Positions 25,453-34,323 of a stretch of 64,000 nt of DNA are shown here, in pieces (the stretch's first letter is position 1; each line of letters opens with the position of its first letter). This DNA is from JAWPMT01 sp965267435 (GTDB lineage: Bacteria; Bacteroidota; Bacteroidia; Cytophagales; Cyclobacteriaceae). Both the position numbers and the translations under genes were made by a program. The notes beneath the pieces were generated by a model. The model did not search any database. It was not told where the DNA came from and saw only the letters and a list, made by a program, of their open reading frames with translations. The stretch is from contig OZ253960.1 in NCBI GenBank assembly GCA_965267435.1, forward strand, positions 5,766,001-5,830,000. Direction: 5' to 3'.

Positions 25453-28067
25453 AGGTTATCCATGATATTTTCGAGTCGACGTACTTGCGAATCGCTTCGG
25501 ACTTGCAGCGCCTCCAGCACTGATCTTATATCTTCATTGGCCTGTATGAGGTCCTTATTGGATTTACGGAGCTCCATAATGACCTGGTTCAACTCAGCGT
25601 TTTCTGCTGGTCCTGCATAGCGATTCTGCACGGCCATAACAGCATCTTCGGCCCCCAGCATTTTGGCAAAGCCAGAGGCATCATACCAATTGTTGAGGTC
25701 CATCATCCAGTAGGGTTTCTGAGGATTGATACTCTCCTTTTGAATAGGGCGGGCAATATGGATGCATAGCACCAGCACTACAATCACGGCAATATTCAGG
25801 AAGCCTCCAGGTAATTCATCAGGCGCCGTTTTCTTGCTTTTTTCCGAGGATTCGTCCTCTTCCTTTTTGGGTGCTGGTACATCTTTATGGATCCAATTGA
25901 GCATCCCAAAAACTACAAGACTGAAAATGAACAAGAAGACGCCCGGACGCTGGATATCCAGTAAGAAGGAAGCAAAAATTGTTTGCGCACGTTCATATCT
26001 TTCGATGTATTGCGCCCCCTTGAGTTCGACAAGATGCTCGAACATTGGATCCTCTTTTTCTTCCTGGCTATGCCATAGTCTTTTGTTCAGTGGGTGTTTG
26101 AGGCTAAAGATGGTATTTTCTGTATCGGGGATTTCGATAGACTCGACCTTATCGCTATACTCCACAAGGCCTGCGAGGCGCTGCATGATGTCTTGTTGAA
26201 GGTCGTTGACAATGTTCAGTGTGGTGTCCAGCGACATTCCCGCCACAATTGCGTGTCTATTGTAAAGCTCATCCATTTTCTGAGCCTGTGTGAACTCGTC
26301 ATGATAGTGGTTGAGCGTCCTCGTGTAGTAGTTGATCGGATGGAAGTAGAGACTATAATCTTCGTGATCCTCATTGTCGAGTGCTTTTATTACATAATTC
26401 TCGATATAATCGTAATGGACGTGGTAGAAATCAGAAATGGACTTTTGAGACGCGAAGTGCTTGCTTAAAGCCTTTTCCCTACCTAGGGATTCAATGGCCC
26501 GATCCAGCCTGTCAGATCCTTGTGACCTAAAATGAATAGTATCCTCCTGCTCTAACCTATCGATATAGGTTTTGAAATAGAAATATCGAACAGAAGCATC
26601 CGGCATTTCTTTGACAATCTCTCTCAAGTCAATTTGCAGTTGGGGCCTCCCGCGTGGTTCAAAAAGAACTTTGGCGGTGTCCGAGGCTCGATTTTTCATG
26701 ACCGCTGCCAAATGGTGATTATTCTCGTAGATGAAGTCCGCCAACTCTGAATCTCGTACCAGGCTCCAGTCATTGCCCGTATTTTCGGATTTACTTACCA
26801 GGTGCTGCTTGACTTTACTTGCTTTTTCATCGTCAGCCATGAAGACGAATGGCATAATTTTGTTCGAACTGATGAGTTCATGCGATTCGAATCTGGACTG
26901 TAGATAATTGAGATTCGACTTGTACAAGAGGCGATCAAAAACGGTTAGTTGCAGGATGATCGCTACGGCCCCGGTCCCAACAATGGTGATTAGCCGCTTT
27001 GACGAAAGGGTTGGGTCACTGAGCTTCGCCCATTTTTGCTGCACCACTATGATCAACAGGATAAAAGTGAGAATACCGAGTGTAGCAATGCTGATATCAG
27101 CAATCTGCGCGCTCACTGTTCCGACTACCCACCAATCGAAAATGCTCAGCGGCTTCGAGTAGACTGCTGCCCCAAAAGCCATAGTAGCGAGCAGCAAGGC
27201 CATGATACCGAGTCTGATGCGGACTTTTTTTTCTGCTAACATCGTCCTGGTCAAATGAGACGGTATCAACAGCAGTAAAAGAGGCAGCAGAAAAGCAGGA
27301 AGTGCACCCACTTTGACATCTCCGAGTACCTCCCGAGCTACGAAGGGCAAATTGAGTAGCACGAAGAAGAGTCCAAATGAACTGATCCACAGATATCGGT
27401 AGTTGATTTGCTCCTGTTTGTTCATGCGCGTAGCGAAATACACCCAGCCACCGATCAAGACATAAATGGCGAATGACCCCAGTATTAGGTAGAAGATCTG
27501 ATCCTTGTAAAGCATCCATGGCTCAATGAAGAAAGCCAAGGTGACGCCTATTGCAAATTGCAAGGTGAAGACCAGGAAGTTGGCCATGATGACCCGCGGG
27601 TCCTCAGTCTTGGAGAAAGAGATCTTACCATCGGGCTTTAAGTAGGTTATGACCCAAAACTGCGCAATGGTGAGGCCGGTGGAGATGACTATGATGACAT
27701 CCACCCCGAGAACAATTGTATCAACGTAAAACTCCCGCACAAGGAACGCTACAATGGGTACACAGTTGGCTAAAAAGAAGCCAATCCCCCAATACGTATA
27801 CTTAATCGAGTCGGCGACTTTTTTGCCAGTCACATGCCGTATATAGAGTCTTCGACCCCTTATCCACCAATAGAGTATGAAAAAATAGATAGGGGCAATG
27901 AAGAAGACCATCGAGAAGACACGCAGGGCTTTGGAGTTGCCCAACTGCACAAAGCCGCTTAGGCCTTCTATCAGATTTGGGAAAAGCGTGGAGAATCCAC
28001 CCCAACCGATCATGACGCCCAATAGCGCCTGCGTGAAGGTGGCGTTGAGTTCTTCCTTGTCAAACAT
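25449..28067 (-). CDS. Large polytopic membrane protein of unknown function
   Basis: An 872-residue protein. The first ~365 residues hold about ten hydrophobic segments (for example 43-62, 85-105, 115-140, 200-220, 255-275, 340-362). A further one precedes a large soluble domain (about 390-680) rich in charged helices, with motifs such as YFYFKTYIDRLEQED. Two more membrane segments follow (about 690-710 and 745-765). The tail ends in a heptad-like coiled coil (LRKSNKDLIQANEDIRSVLEALQVRSD). I recognise no family. It is coupled by ATGA overlap to the secreted protein downstream. It is divergent from the cNMP-acyltransferase gene across a 390-bp AT-rich gap. Confidence 0.75.
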   Translation of the reverse strand: MFDKEELNATFTQALLGVMIGWGGFSTLFPNLIEGLSGFVQLGNSKALRVFSMVFFIAPIYFFILYWWIRGRRLYIRHVTGKKVADSIKYTYWGIGFFLANCVPIVAFLVREFYVDTIVLGVDVIIVISTGLTIAQFWVITYLKPDGKISFSKTEDPRVIMANFLVFTLQFAIGVTLAFFIEPWMLYKDQIFYLILGSFAIYVLIGGWVYFATRMNKQEQINYRYLWISSFGLFFVLLNLPFVAREVLGDVKVGALPAFLLPLLLLLIPSHLTRTMLAEKKVRIRLGIMALLLATMAFGAAVYSKPLSIFDWWVVGTVSAQIADISIATLGILTFILLIIVVQQKWAKLSDPTLSSKRLITIVGTGAVAIILQLTVFDRLLYKSNLNYLQSRFESHELISSNKIMPFVFMADDEKASKVKQHLVSKSENTGNDWSLVRDSELADFIYENNHHLAAVMKNRASDTAKVLFEPRGRPQLQIDLREIVKEMPDASVRYFYFKTYIDRLEQEDTIHFRSQGSDRLDRAIESLGREKALSKHFASQKSISDFYHVHYDYIENYVIKALDNEDHEDYSLYFHPINYYTRTLNHYHDEFTQAQKMDELYNRHAIVAGMSLDTTLNIVNDLQQDIMQRLAGLVEYSDKVESIEIPDTENTIFSLKHPLNKRLWHSQEEKEDPMFEHLVELKGAQYIERYERAQTIFASFLLDIQRPGVFLFIFSLVVFGMLNWIHKDVPAPKKEEDESSEKSKKTAPDELPGGFLNIAVIVVLVLCIHIARPIQKESINPQKPYWMMDLNNWYDASGFAKMLGAEDAVMAVQNRYAGPAENAELNQVIMELRKSNKDLIQANEDIRSVLEALQVRSDSQVRRLENIMDNL

Positions 28068-28457
28068 CTTGGTTTAGATTAGGTTCCTTAATGTGATTTT
28101 AATCTATAAATAATCCTGATAATCAGCAACAAAGGGCCTTCTATTTAAATCTTTGGTAGCACTATTTTTCGAATGATTTGTACTTAGCTAATTCTACTAT
28201 CCGCGATGCCAAAAATCATCGCTAGTTAGCCCTAATCTCAGGGGGCGATCAGATCTAAATACTAGAGTCCACATATGCTCCTTCAACAAACTTCATGTCC
28301 ATTTTGAAACTATCGAAAACTAGCCCTGAAATAGTGGTAGGTGATTAAAATTTATTCATTCATTTTAGTCATTATATGATCAAAATGTAATTATTTAATT
28401 ACACTATTGATAATTTCGTACTAATTGATTGGTTTTGTGGGATAATTCTCAATTCTG
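28068..28457. other. 390-bp AT-rich divergent promoter region
   Basis: No gene is seen between the two divergent starts. The stretch is clearly more AT-rich than its surroundings and holds the palindrome at 28386-28403. I could not fix a -33/-7 promoter pair with confidence on either strand. Confidence 0.6.
28386..28403. promoter_or_regulatory. 18-bp palindrome upstream of the cNMP-acyltransferase gene
   Basis: TGTAATTATTTAATTACA is two perfect 8-bp arms around TT, 54 bp before the start codon. The shape suits a dimeric regulator. The TGTAA...TTACA ends resemble, but do not match in spacing, the Crp/Fnr site TGTGA-N6-TCACA. Confidence 0.5.
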
Positions 28458-30410
28458 ATGGAAGCGCTTTTGAGAAATGAACTCCTACATCGATTAATGT
28501 CCCTGGGCGAGCAGTCAGACTTCATCAAGGGGACAAGGCTCACTGAGCAGTATGCTCAGGGCGATCGCTGCTATCTGTTGCTGGAGGGTAAGGTCAATCT
28601 CTACATCAACATAGAGGAAAAGGGAAAGGAATTGCTTGTGGGTCGACGTTGCAAGGCCATGACCCCGATGGGCTGGAGTGGATTGAATGCCCCTCATCGC
28701 TACACGGTGACCATCAAAGTCTCCTCGCCGAAGGCACGGCTTCTCGTCTGGGACACGGCGACCTTGCTGTCCCACTTTGCAGAGCACCCGGATGATCACC
28801 TGGCGTTTTTGCGATTCCTGACTGTGGAGGCGCGTCAATTGATAAAAGAGACGGGCAAGTTCCTCGACAAAACACGAGGACCAGAGCGATACGCCAGGAC
28901 CATCAGCAGGCCTGAGCATCTGGAGCAAAATTGCCAGGAGGCGATGGAGATCTTGCGGAAGTCACCCTTTTTCGAGGTCTTCGATGAAGAGTTTCTGGCT
29001 TCTCTGATCCCCTCTGTGCAAAAGCGCTTGTATGGCGCAGGTCAATCGCTCTTTGTCGAAAAAGAAAAGAAGGAGGGTTTTCTCCTGATGAAGGAGGGAG
29101 CTATTGAATGTTACTATCATACCCGCGACGGCAGTCGTGTACCACTTCGGACCATCACCAGTGCCGGTTACGTCATAGGCTGGTCTGGGGTCATTGGTGA
29201 GGGGCATATCTTGTCGGCTTCCGTCAAAACACCCACGGAAGTTCTATTCATACCGAGAGAGGTGTTTCAGCAGCTCTTCGAAGACGATATCAGTCTGGCG
29301 ATCAAGTTTCACCTAAGGATCCTGTGGCTCATCTCCAATCAGTTGCAGACGCTACGAGCCCGTTTGGTGCTCAAGCGCTATGACCAGGAGTGGCTGACCA
29401 TCATGAGTCTGATCGAGCAGAACGCCACACGGTTACAGCTTGATTCAGCACTCAACAAACTCCCTTATCTGCTGAAGAGCCCCTTGACCTTGGGCGACGC
29501 TTTTGCGATTCTGGAGAAGACCCGCTTGCATGGTGACTCACTCGAGAGGCAACTTGCCAACATCTGCCTGGATATCCTCCAGGAGACCCATCGTGAACAG
29601 CTCTTTTTCAATGGACTGGTGAATGTGTACAAGGAAGTGTGTGGGCAGTCTGTATCCGCAGCGCCGACCATCGTTCGCCGACATTGTGCGGAAGAGGTGA
29701 TCCGGACTTTTGATCATACTAAGTACATCATTGAGGGAGCCGATAGGCTACCATCTCGTGGCGGAAACATTTTTATCTATAATCACCTTAGGAACCATGT
29801 CTACAACACGCTCCCCAATGGATTCCAAATTACGCTTGATGCACACTTCATCAGCTCGCTCATCCTATACCCCAAGTATGGGGATCCTGGTACGCGTATC
29901 GTGCGCATAGGCCGTGGAGGCGAGTTTGGACACCAGGAGTATTACAAGAGGCTCGGCCACATCAATGTATTCACACCTGAGTCAGACCAGGAGCAGCTCA
30001 CACCTGAGTTGAAGCGGCAGGCTCGTACACAATTTTACCAGCAAGCGGGTGCCGAACTCTCGGCGGGCGGCAACCTGATCATCAGTCCCGAAGGCATGTC
30101 TTTCTCGACTGAGGAGTCACCGGGCTCATTTCGCTCCGGCGCTTTCAACCTGGCCTTGAGTCTGGAGCAGGAGCCGTTGATTGTCCCAGTGGTAGTTGCG
30201 AATTTTGATCAGCGCGTGAGACACAATATCTTTAAGTGCGTGATACAAGCGCCATTCAAGGTCAGCGATTACTTGCCGAGGGGATGTAACAAAGAGGAAA
30301 TGACGGCTTTCCTGGCCGATTATCAACATCGATACAAAACCTACGTGGACGAAGTCAAAGCTTTGGATGTCCCTGATGACTATGGGTCCTTGTGGCCCAT
30401 TTCCGCGTAG
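28458..30410 (+). CDS. Double cyclic-nucleotide-binding domain fused to a PlsC-like acyltransferase
   Basis: A 650-residue protein. Two cNMP-binding folds are visible at about 5-130 (YLLLEGKVNLYINIEEKGKE) and 175-300 (GFLLMKEGAIECYYHTRDGS). After a helical linker, residues 410-610 resemble glycerol-phosphate acyltransferases: IFIYNHLRNH at 438-447 for motif I and SPEGMSFS with Glu545 for motif III. In motif I the usual H-x4-D is H443-x4-V448, so the catalytic Asp is missing. The implied role is lipid acylation or lipid binding gated by a nucleotide, but activity is uncertain. There is no HTH and no membrane segment. The SGNH hydrolase gene follows after 6 bp. Confidence 0.75.
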   Translation: MEALLRNELLHRLMSLGEQSDFIKGTRLTEQYAQGDRCYLLLEGKVNLYINIEEKGKELLVGRRCKAMTPMGWSGLNAPHRYTVTIKVSSPKARLLVWDTATLLSHFAEHPDDHLAFLRFLTVEARQLIKETGKFLDKTRGPERYARTISRPEHLEQNCQEAMEILRKSPFFEVFDEEFLASLIPSVQKRLYGAGQSLFVEKEKKEGFLLMKEGAIECYYHTRDGSRVPLRTITSAGYVIGWSGVIGEGHILSASVKTPTEVLFIPREVFQQLFEDDISLAIKFHLRILWLISNQLQTLRARLVLKRYDQEWLTIMSLIEQNATRLQLDSALNKLPYLLKSPLTLGDAFAILEKTRLHGDSLERQLANICLDILQETHREQLFFNGLVNVYKEVCGQSVSAAPTIVRRHCAEEVIRTFDHTKYIIEGADRLPSRGGNIFIYNHLRNHVYNTLPNGFQITLDAHFISSLILYPKYGDPGTRIVRIGRGGEFGHQEYYKRLGHINVFTPESDQEQLTPELKRQARTQFYQQAGAELSAGGNLIISPEGMSFSTEESPGSFRSGAFNLALSLEQEPLIVPVVVANFDQRVRHNIFKCVIQAPFKVSDYLPRGCNKEEMTAFLADYQHRYKTYVDEVKALDVPDDYGSLWPISA

Positions 30411-30416
30411 GACAAT

Positions 30417-31034
30417 ATGAAATTAATTGAAGACCCGCATTTCTATGATGCGGAAATTGCCGCTTTACAACGGAAGATTGCCAATCTGACGGACCCAACG
30501 TCAACGATAGCATTTTATGGTAGCTCCTCTTTTAGGCTCTGGATCAGAATCGAAGAAGACCTTGCCCCGCTCAAGCTGATCAATCTGGGATTTGGTGGCT
30601 CATCATTTCTCTGGTGCATGCACCACTTTGATACCCTTTTTGCAGAGTTTGAGCCTGCTCAGATGGTCTTGTATGTCGGCGACAATGACTTGGGACAGGG
30701 CACTCCGAAAGAAGAAGTCATCTCCCGTTTTCACCAGTTGCTTGGGATGATCTGGGATCGATTTCCGGGTATTTTCGTCCACTATGTCAGCGTCAAACCT
30801 TCTCCCGCCAGGGACTATCTCATTCCCACAATCAAATGGGTGAATGCCTCTATCCAGGATTTTGTGGAGGGACACGAGAATATGAGCTTCATCAATATTT
30901 TCGACGGCATGCTTTTCCAGGGCCACCACCCCAATACCTCTTACTATCTATCTGATCTGCTGCACCTCAATAAGCGAGGATATATGGTTTGGAAGGACGT
31001 ATTCCGGGACCACTTTCAGCTGGATGGGTCCTGA
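30417..31034 (+). CDS. SGNH/GDSL-type hydrolase
   Basis: A 205-residue protein. The SGNH blocks are visible: YGSSSFRLW (block I, nucleophile Ser), NLGFGGSS (block II Gly), YVGDNDLGQG (block III Asn) and SDLLHLNKRGY (block V Asp-x2-His). It has no signal peptide, so it is probably cytoplasmic. It is likely an esterase or lipase on acyl or acetyl groups. It is in an operon with the cNMP-acyltransferase fusion, which suggests a lipid acylation/deacylation pair. The 3' end overlaps the convergent DUF3109 gene by 19 bp. Confidence 0.8.
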   Translation: MKLIEDPHFYDAEIAALQRKIANLTDPTSTIAFYGSSSFRLWIRIEEDLAPLKLINLGFGGSSFLWCMHHFDTLFAEFEPAQMVLYVGDNDLGQGTPKEEVISRFHQLLGMIWDRFPGIFVHYVSVKPSPARDYLIPTIKWVNASIQDFVEGHENMSFINIFDGMLFQGHHPNTSYYLSDLLHLNKRGYMVWKDVFRDHFQLDGS

Positions 31035-31600
31035 GCGGCTTTGGCCTGTACGGTCTTTTCTAGCTTCTCGTACCAGGCCTGGCCATATCTGCGGGTCAAG
31101 GCCTCCCGGAGGAATTTGTAAACTGGCACTTTGAGTTCCTGGCCTAGGTCACAGGCTGGAGAACAGATATGCCAGCGTTCATAGTTCAGCGCTTCGTGAC
31201 CTTCCAGCTTTTGTACCCGTATGGGGTACATGTGACAAGAGATGGGCTTTTGGAAGTCGGTTTTTCCATCCTTATGGGCTTGTTCGATGCTACACTTGAG
31301 GATGCCCTTGTCGTCGTAGAAAGCAAAGGCACACTCTCGCCCGTTGATCGCGGTGACCGCATAGTCACCATCTTCATCTATCTCATAACCGCCCTCTCCT
31401 TGCAGCACGTCGATGGCTTCTTGTGATAGATAGGGCTTTACCACTTCTATGACCTCATCGATCTTGTCGAGCTCGTCCTCCTGTAGGGGGGCGCCATTCT
31501 CCCCCTCCACACAGCAAGCACCCTTGCATTTATGTAGGTCGCAGACAAATTCGTCCGATATGACGTCGGAGGCGATCACTACTTTATCAATTATTAACAT
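31016..31600 (-). CDS. DUF3109 family cysteine-rich protein
   Basis: A 194-residue protein with many conserved cysteines, including C20, C25, C29 and C30 in FVCDLHKCKGACC, then RECAFAF, LKCSIEQAH, ISCHMYPIR and HICSPACDLG. This is the DUF3109 pattern, related to YkgJ-type zinc or iron-sulfur binding proteins. Function unknown. It is divergent from the TonB-C protein gene and convergent with the SGNH gene. Confidence 0.85.
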   Translation of the reverse strand: MLIIDKVVIASDVISDEFVCDLHKCKGACCVEGENGAPLQEDELDKIDEVIEVVKPYLSQEAIDVLQGEGGYEIDEDGDYAVTAINGRECAFAFYDDKGILKCSIEQAHKDGKTDFQKPISCHMYPIRVQKLEGHEALNYERWHICSPACDLGQELKVPVYKFLREALTRRYGQAWYEKLEKTVQAKAAQDPSS

Positions 31601-31652
31601 TTTGATATCTTATGGGACAAAGTTAAGGATTCAGGCAGGCGGCAGTTCGCAC

Positions 31653-31684
31653 TTTGGTAATAATAGCGGTTTTCGGTACTTTTA
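31653..31684 (+). promoter_or_regulatory. Promoter candidate for the TonB-C protein gene
   Basis: TTTG (31653-31656), a 20-bp spacer and TACTTTTA (31677-31684, one mismatch to TAnnTTTG). The ATG at 31692 is so close that the message would have almost no leader. Confidence 0.35.
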
Positions 31685-31691
31685 AAGTCCG

Positions 31692-32054
31692 ATGAGAACG
31701 TTAACTCTGCTTGTAGTCCTCTTAGTTTGCTGTGAAGCCCGATATATACCTGAAGATGGGGTGTACTCATTGACTGAAGAAATGCCTCGATATGATCAAG
31801 GTCAGGCGGCTTTTGATACCTACGTACAGGACGCGGCGCTCAAGAGTAATCACAATGGTGCGGGTCGGGTATTTGTATCTTTCGTCGTTGCCACTGACGG
31901 CTCATTGAAAGAGGCCAAGGCCGTAAATGCAAAAAGTGATGATGTGGGCCAAAGAGCTGTCCAGATCATCAAGGAAGCCCCGGGTACTTGGATCCCAGGT
32001 ACTGAATTGGGAAAACCCGTCGATGTGAAGATGGTGTACCCGGTGAAATTCTGA
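31692..32054 (+). CDS. Small exported TonB C-terminal domain-like protein
   Basis: A 120-residue protein with a hydrophobic N-terminus (MRTLTLLVVLLVCC; the Cys pair could be a lipobox). The body reads as the TonB C-terminal fold: GAGRVFVSFVVATDGSLKEAKAVNAKSDDVGQRAVQIIKEAPGTWIPG ... VDVKMVYPVKF, split here from the intervening residues. It lacks the membrane anchor, the Pro-rich linker and any ExbBD partner. It is likely periplasmic, possibly a free-standing TonB-C domain of unknown role. Confidence 0.7.
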   Translation: MRTLTLLVVLLVCCEARYIPEDGVYSLTEEMPRYDQGQAAFDTYVQDAALKSNHNGAGRVFVSFVVATDGSLKEAKAVNAKSDDVGQRAVQIIKEAPGTWIPGTELGKPVDVKMVYPVKF

Positions 32055-32176
32055 CTTTCGTTCCGTACTTCTACTTTTTTTAAAAATTCATCCAAATATT
32101 TCGAACCTTTCTACGCGGGTAGCGTTTTGAAGACATACTTAATTATATGTATATACATTAAATACAGTTTGCGAAA

Positions 32177-32749
32177 ATGAAGACATTATTGATTTCTCTT
32201 GGAATGCTAGTTGCATTTGCCGGAGCGGATGTTGAAACTTACGAAGTGGAGCCAGGCCAAAGCCAGGTAATCTGGAAAGCAAAGAAAGTTAGTGGCGGTC
32301 ATGAGGGCACAGTTGCTCTGCAGAGTGGCTCATTTAGAATGGAAGGCGATCAATTGGTCGGCGGCTCATTCGTTATGGACATGCGCACTATCGCCTGCAC
32401 AGATCTTTCTGGTGGGTCCAAAGGTAAGTTGGAAGGCCACCTGAAGTCACCTGATTTCTTTTCTGTAGAGGACTTCCCAACTGCATCTTTCGTAGTTACC
32501 AAGGTAACTGCCCAAGGTGATCAGTACAAAGTGGACGGCACAATGGTGATCAAGAACATAGCTCAGGACGTTAGTTTCATGGCTGATGTGAAAAACGAGA
32601 AAGGTCAAATGACTGCTACGGCAGATTTCAAAATCGACCGCTCAAAATTCAATGTACGCTACGGATCTGGTAGCTTCTTCGATGATCTCGGTGACAACCT
32701 GATCTACGATGAATTTGATTTGTCAATTAGCCTGGTAGCCAGCAAATAA
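32177..32749 (+). CDS. YceI family periplasmic protein
   Basis: A 190-residue protein with signal peptide (MKTLLISLGMLVAFAGA). The YceI lipocalin-like features are EVEPGQSQVIWKAKKVSGGHEGTV, GGSFVMDMRTI, KLEGHLKSPDFFSVEDFPTASF and the terminal FKIDRSKFNVRYGSGSFF. Members bind isoprenoid-like lipids in the periplasm. A clear terminator follows. Upstream lies the perfect palindrome ATGTATATACAT (32147-32158). Confidence 0.93.
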   Translation: MKTLLISLGMLVAFAGADVETYEVEPGQSQVIWKAKKVSGGHEGTVALQSGSFRMEGDQLVGGSFVMDMRTIACTDLSGGSKGKLEGHLKSPDFFSVEDFPTASFVVTKVTAQGDQYKVDGTMVIKNIAQDVSFMADVKNEKGQMTATADFKIDRSKFNVRYGSGSFFDDLGDNLIYDEFDLSISLVASK

Positions 32750-32771
32750 GATCAATCAACAAAAGACCAGG

Positions 32772-32801
32772 AAGGCTCTTCGAATAGAAGGGCCTTTTTT
32801 T
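32772..32801 (+). terminator. Rho-independent terminator after the YceI gene
   Basis: AAGGCTCTTC pairs with GAAGGGCCTT around GAATA, followed by TTTTTTT. It lies 22 bp after the YceI stop codon and reaches the thiL stop codon on the opposite strand. Confidence 0.85.
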
Positions 32802-33837
32802 ATTGCTGGAAATGATTCCATCCCTGGGCCTGGAGGGGTACTACCTGCTGACTCCTGGTGACGAGCACCTTTCCCTTTTCAGCTTCGTGGATGTAGCCAA
32901 TCGTGTGGATGTCTTCGTGATTCTTGATTTTGTCAAAGTCATCCTGTTTGATCGTGAATAGCAGCTCGTAATCTTCCCCGCCGTTGAGCGCACAGGTGTT
33001 GGGGTCGATACTAAACTCCGCCGCCGTAGAGTAAGTCTGCTCGGCGATGGGCAGTTTGTCCTCATAGAGCGAGGCGCCCACACCAGACTGTTCGCAGATA
33101 TGGAATAGATCCGAGGCCAACCCGTCAGAGACGTCAATCATAGCTGTGGGCACTAGTCCCATAGATGCCAATTCATGGATGATGTCCATTCTGGCCCTTG
33201 GTTTGAGTTGCCTGCCGACGACATAGTTATATTTATCGAGCTTGGGCTGCATGTCTGGATTGGCCATAAACTCCTGTTTTTCCCTTGCTAACACCTGCAG
33301 ACCAGCATACGCTCCTCCCAGGTCCCCAGTGATGCAGATGATATCATCCTTTGCCGCAGTAGACCTCTTGACCAATTGCCCTGGCGCCACTTCTCCCAAG
33401 ATGCTGACCGAGATCACCAGCCCGGCCCCAGAAGCGGTTGTGTCTCCGCCGACGATGTCCACCTGGTAATCTCGGGCTGCAGCCTTCATGCCGTCGTACA
33501 AGGCTTCCACTGCCTCGACCGAGAATCGGTTGCTCAGCCCCAGGTTGATAGTGACTTGTCTGGGCTGGGCATTCATTGCGGCGATATCTGAGACGTTCAC
33601 CGCGATAGCCTTGTAGCCCAGGTGCTGAAGTGGGAAATAGGACAGATCAAAATGAATTCCCTCCAATAGCATATCCGTAGAGAGGACCGTCAGCAATTCA
33701 GCGTTTGGGGAAATCACCGCAGCATCATCTCCGATGCCAAGGGCTGTACTGTCATGGAACCGTTCGAGTTGATGTTGGATACGCTCAATCAGTCCAAATT
33801 CTCCTACTGAGGATATTTCTGTTCGTGATTCTTTCAT
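32800..33837 (-). CDS. thiL: Thiamine-monophosphate kinase
   Basis: A 345-residue protein. It has the N-terminal GEFGLIERIQHQL, the metal site GIGDDAAVI, STDMLLEGIHFDL, VNVSDIAAMNAQPR, VGGDTTAS and the C-terminal DVSDGLASDLFHI and GGEDYELLF motifs. It phosphorylates TMP to thiamine pyrophosphate using ATP. I start at the ATG at 33837, which overlaps the stop of the epimerase gene as ATGA; a start at 33852 is possible but would extend further into that gene. Confidence 0.95.
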   Translation of the reverse strand: MKESRTEISSVGEFGLIERIQHQLERFHDSTALGIGDDAAVISPNAELLTVLSTDMLLEGIHFDLSYFPLQHLGYKAIAVNVSDIAAMNAQPRQVTINLGLSNRFSVEAVEALYDGMKAAARDYQVDIVGGDTTASGAGLVISVSILGEVAPGQLVKRSTAAKDDIICITGDLGGAYAGLQVLAREKQEFMANPDMQPKLDKYNYVVGRQLKPRARMDIIHELASMGLVPTAMIDVSDGLASDLFHICEQSGVGASLYEDKLPIAEQTYSTAAEFSIDPNTCALNGGEDYELLFTIKQDDFDKIKNHEDIHTIGYIHEAEKGKVLVTRSQQVVPLQAQGWNHFQQ

Positions 33838-34235
33838 TTTCGCTCCTGGCACAATTCCACCAACACACCTTTGGTAGATTTTGGATGAATGAAGGCCACT
33901 AGTTTGTTGTCGGCACCTTCCTTCGGCTGTTCATTGATAAATTGGAAGCCCGCTGCTTGTAGCCTGCTCATTTCATCATGAATGTCCTCTACTTCGAATG
34001 CGACATGGTGCAAGCCGGGCCCTCTTTTTTGGATGAACTTGCCTATCGGTCCGTCTTCCCGCGAGGATTCCAAGAATTCAATCTTCGTTTCTCCCACCTG
34101 GAAAAATGATGTCTTTACCGCCTCGGAGGTCACCTCTTCTTCCTTGTAGTGCTCTTGACCAAATAGCTTCTCATACAGTTCATTTACCTCCTGCAAATCC
34201 CCGACGGCAATTCCGATGTGTTCAACCCTGACCAT
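33834..34235 (-). CDS. mce: Methylmalonyl-CoA epimerase
   Basis: A 133-residue vicinal-oxygen-chelate protein starting MVRVEHIGIAVGDLQ; the open frame extends 38 codons upstream but family members start here. The metal ligands are visible as His in VEHIGIAV, His in GLHHVAFEV and Glu in VLVELCQE. It interconverts the (S) and (R) forms of methylmalonyl-CoA for the propionate/succinate route. It is coupled to thiL by an ATGA overlap and divergent from the IscA-like gene. Confidence 0.93.
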   Translation of the reverse strand: MVRVEHIGIAVGDLQEVNELYEKLFGQEHYKEEEVTSEAVKTSFFQVGETKIEFLESSREDGPIGKFIQKRGPGLHHVAFEVEDIHDEMSRLQAAGFQFINEQPKEGADNKLVAFIHPKSTKGVLVELCQERK

Positions 34236-34323
34236 AATTCTAATGCAATGCCTATTTTTGTAAAAATGTTGAAACTTTTCCTGTTTCGAAGTTATTACGC
34301 ATAAAGGACTAAAAAGCCTCGAG

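Noticed and set aside
32147..32158. ATGTATATACAT palindrome as a PadR operator before the YceI gene
   Set aside because: Perfect but short and AT-rich, far from any padR gene; chance occurrence is likely.
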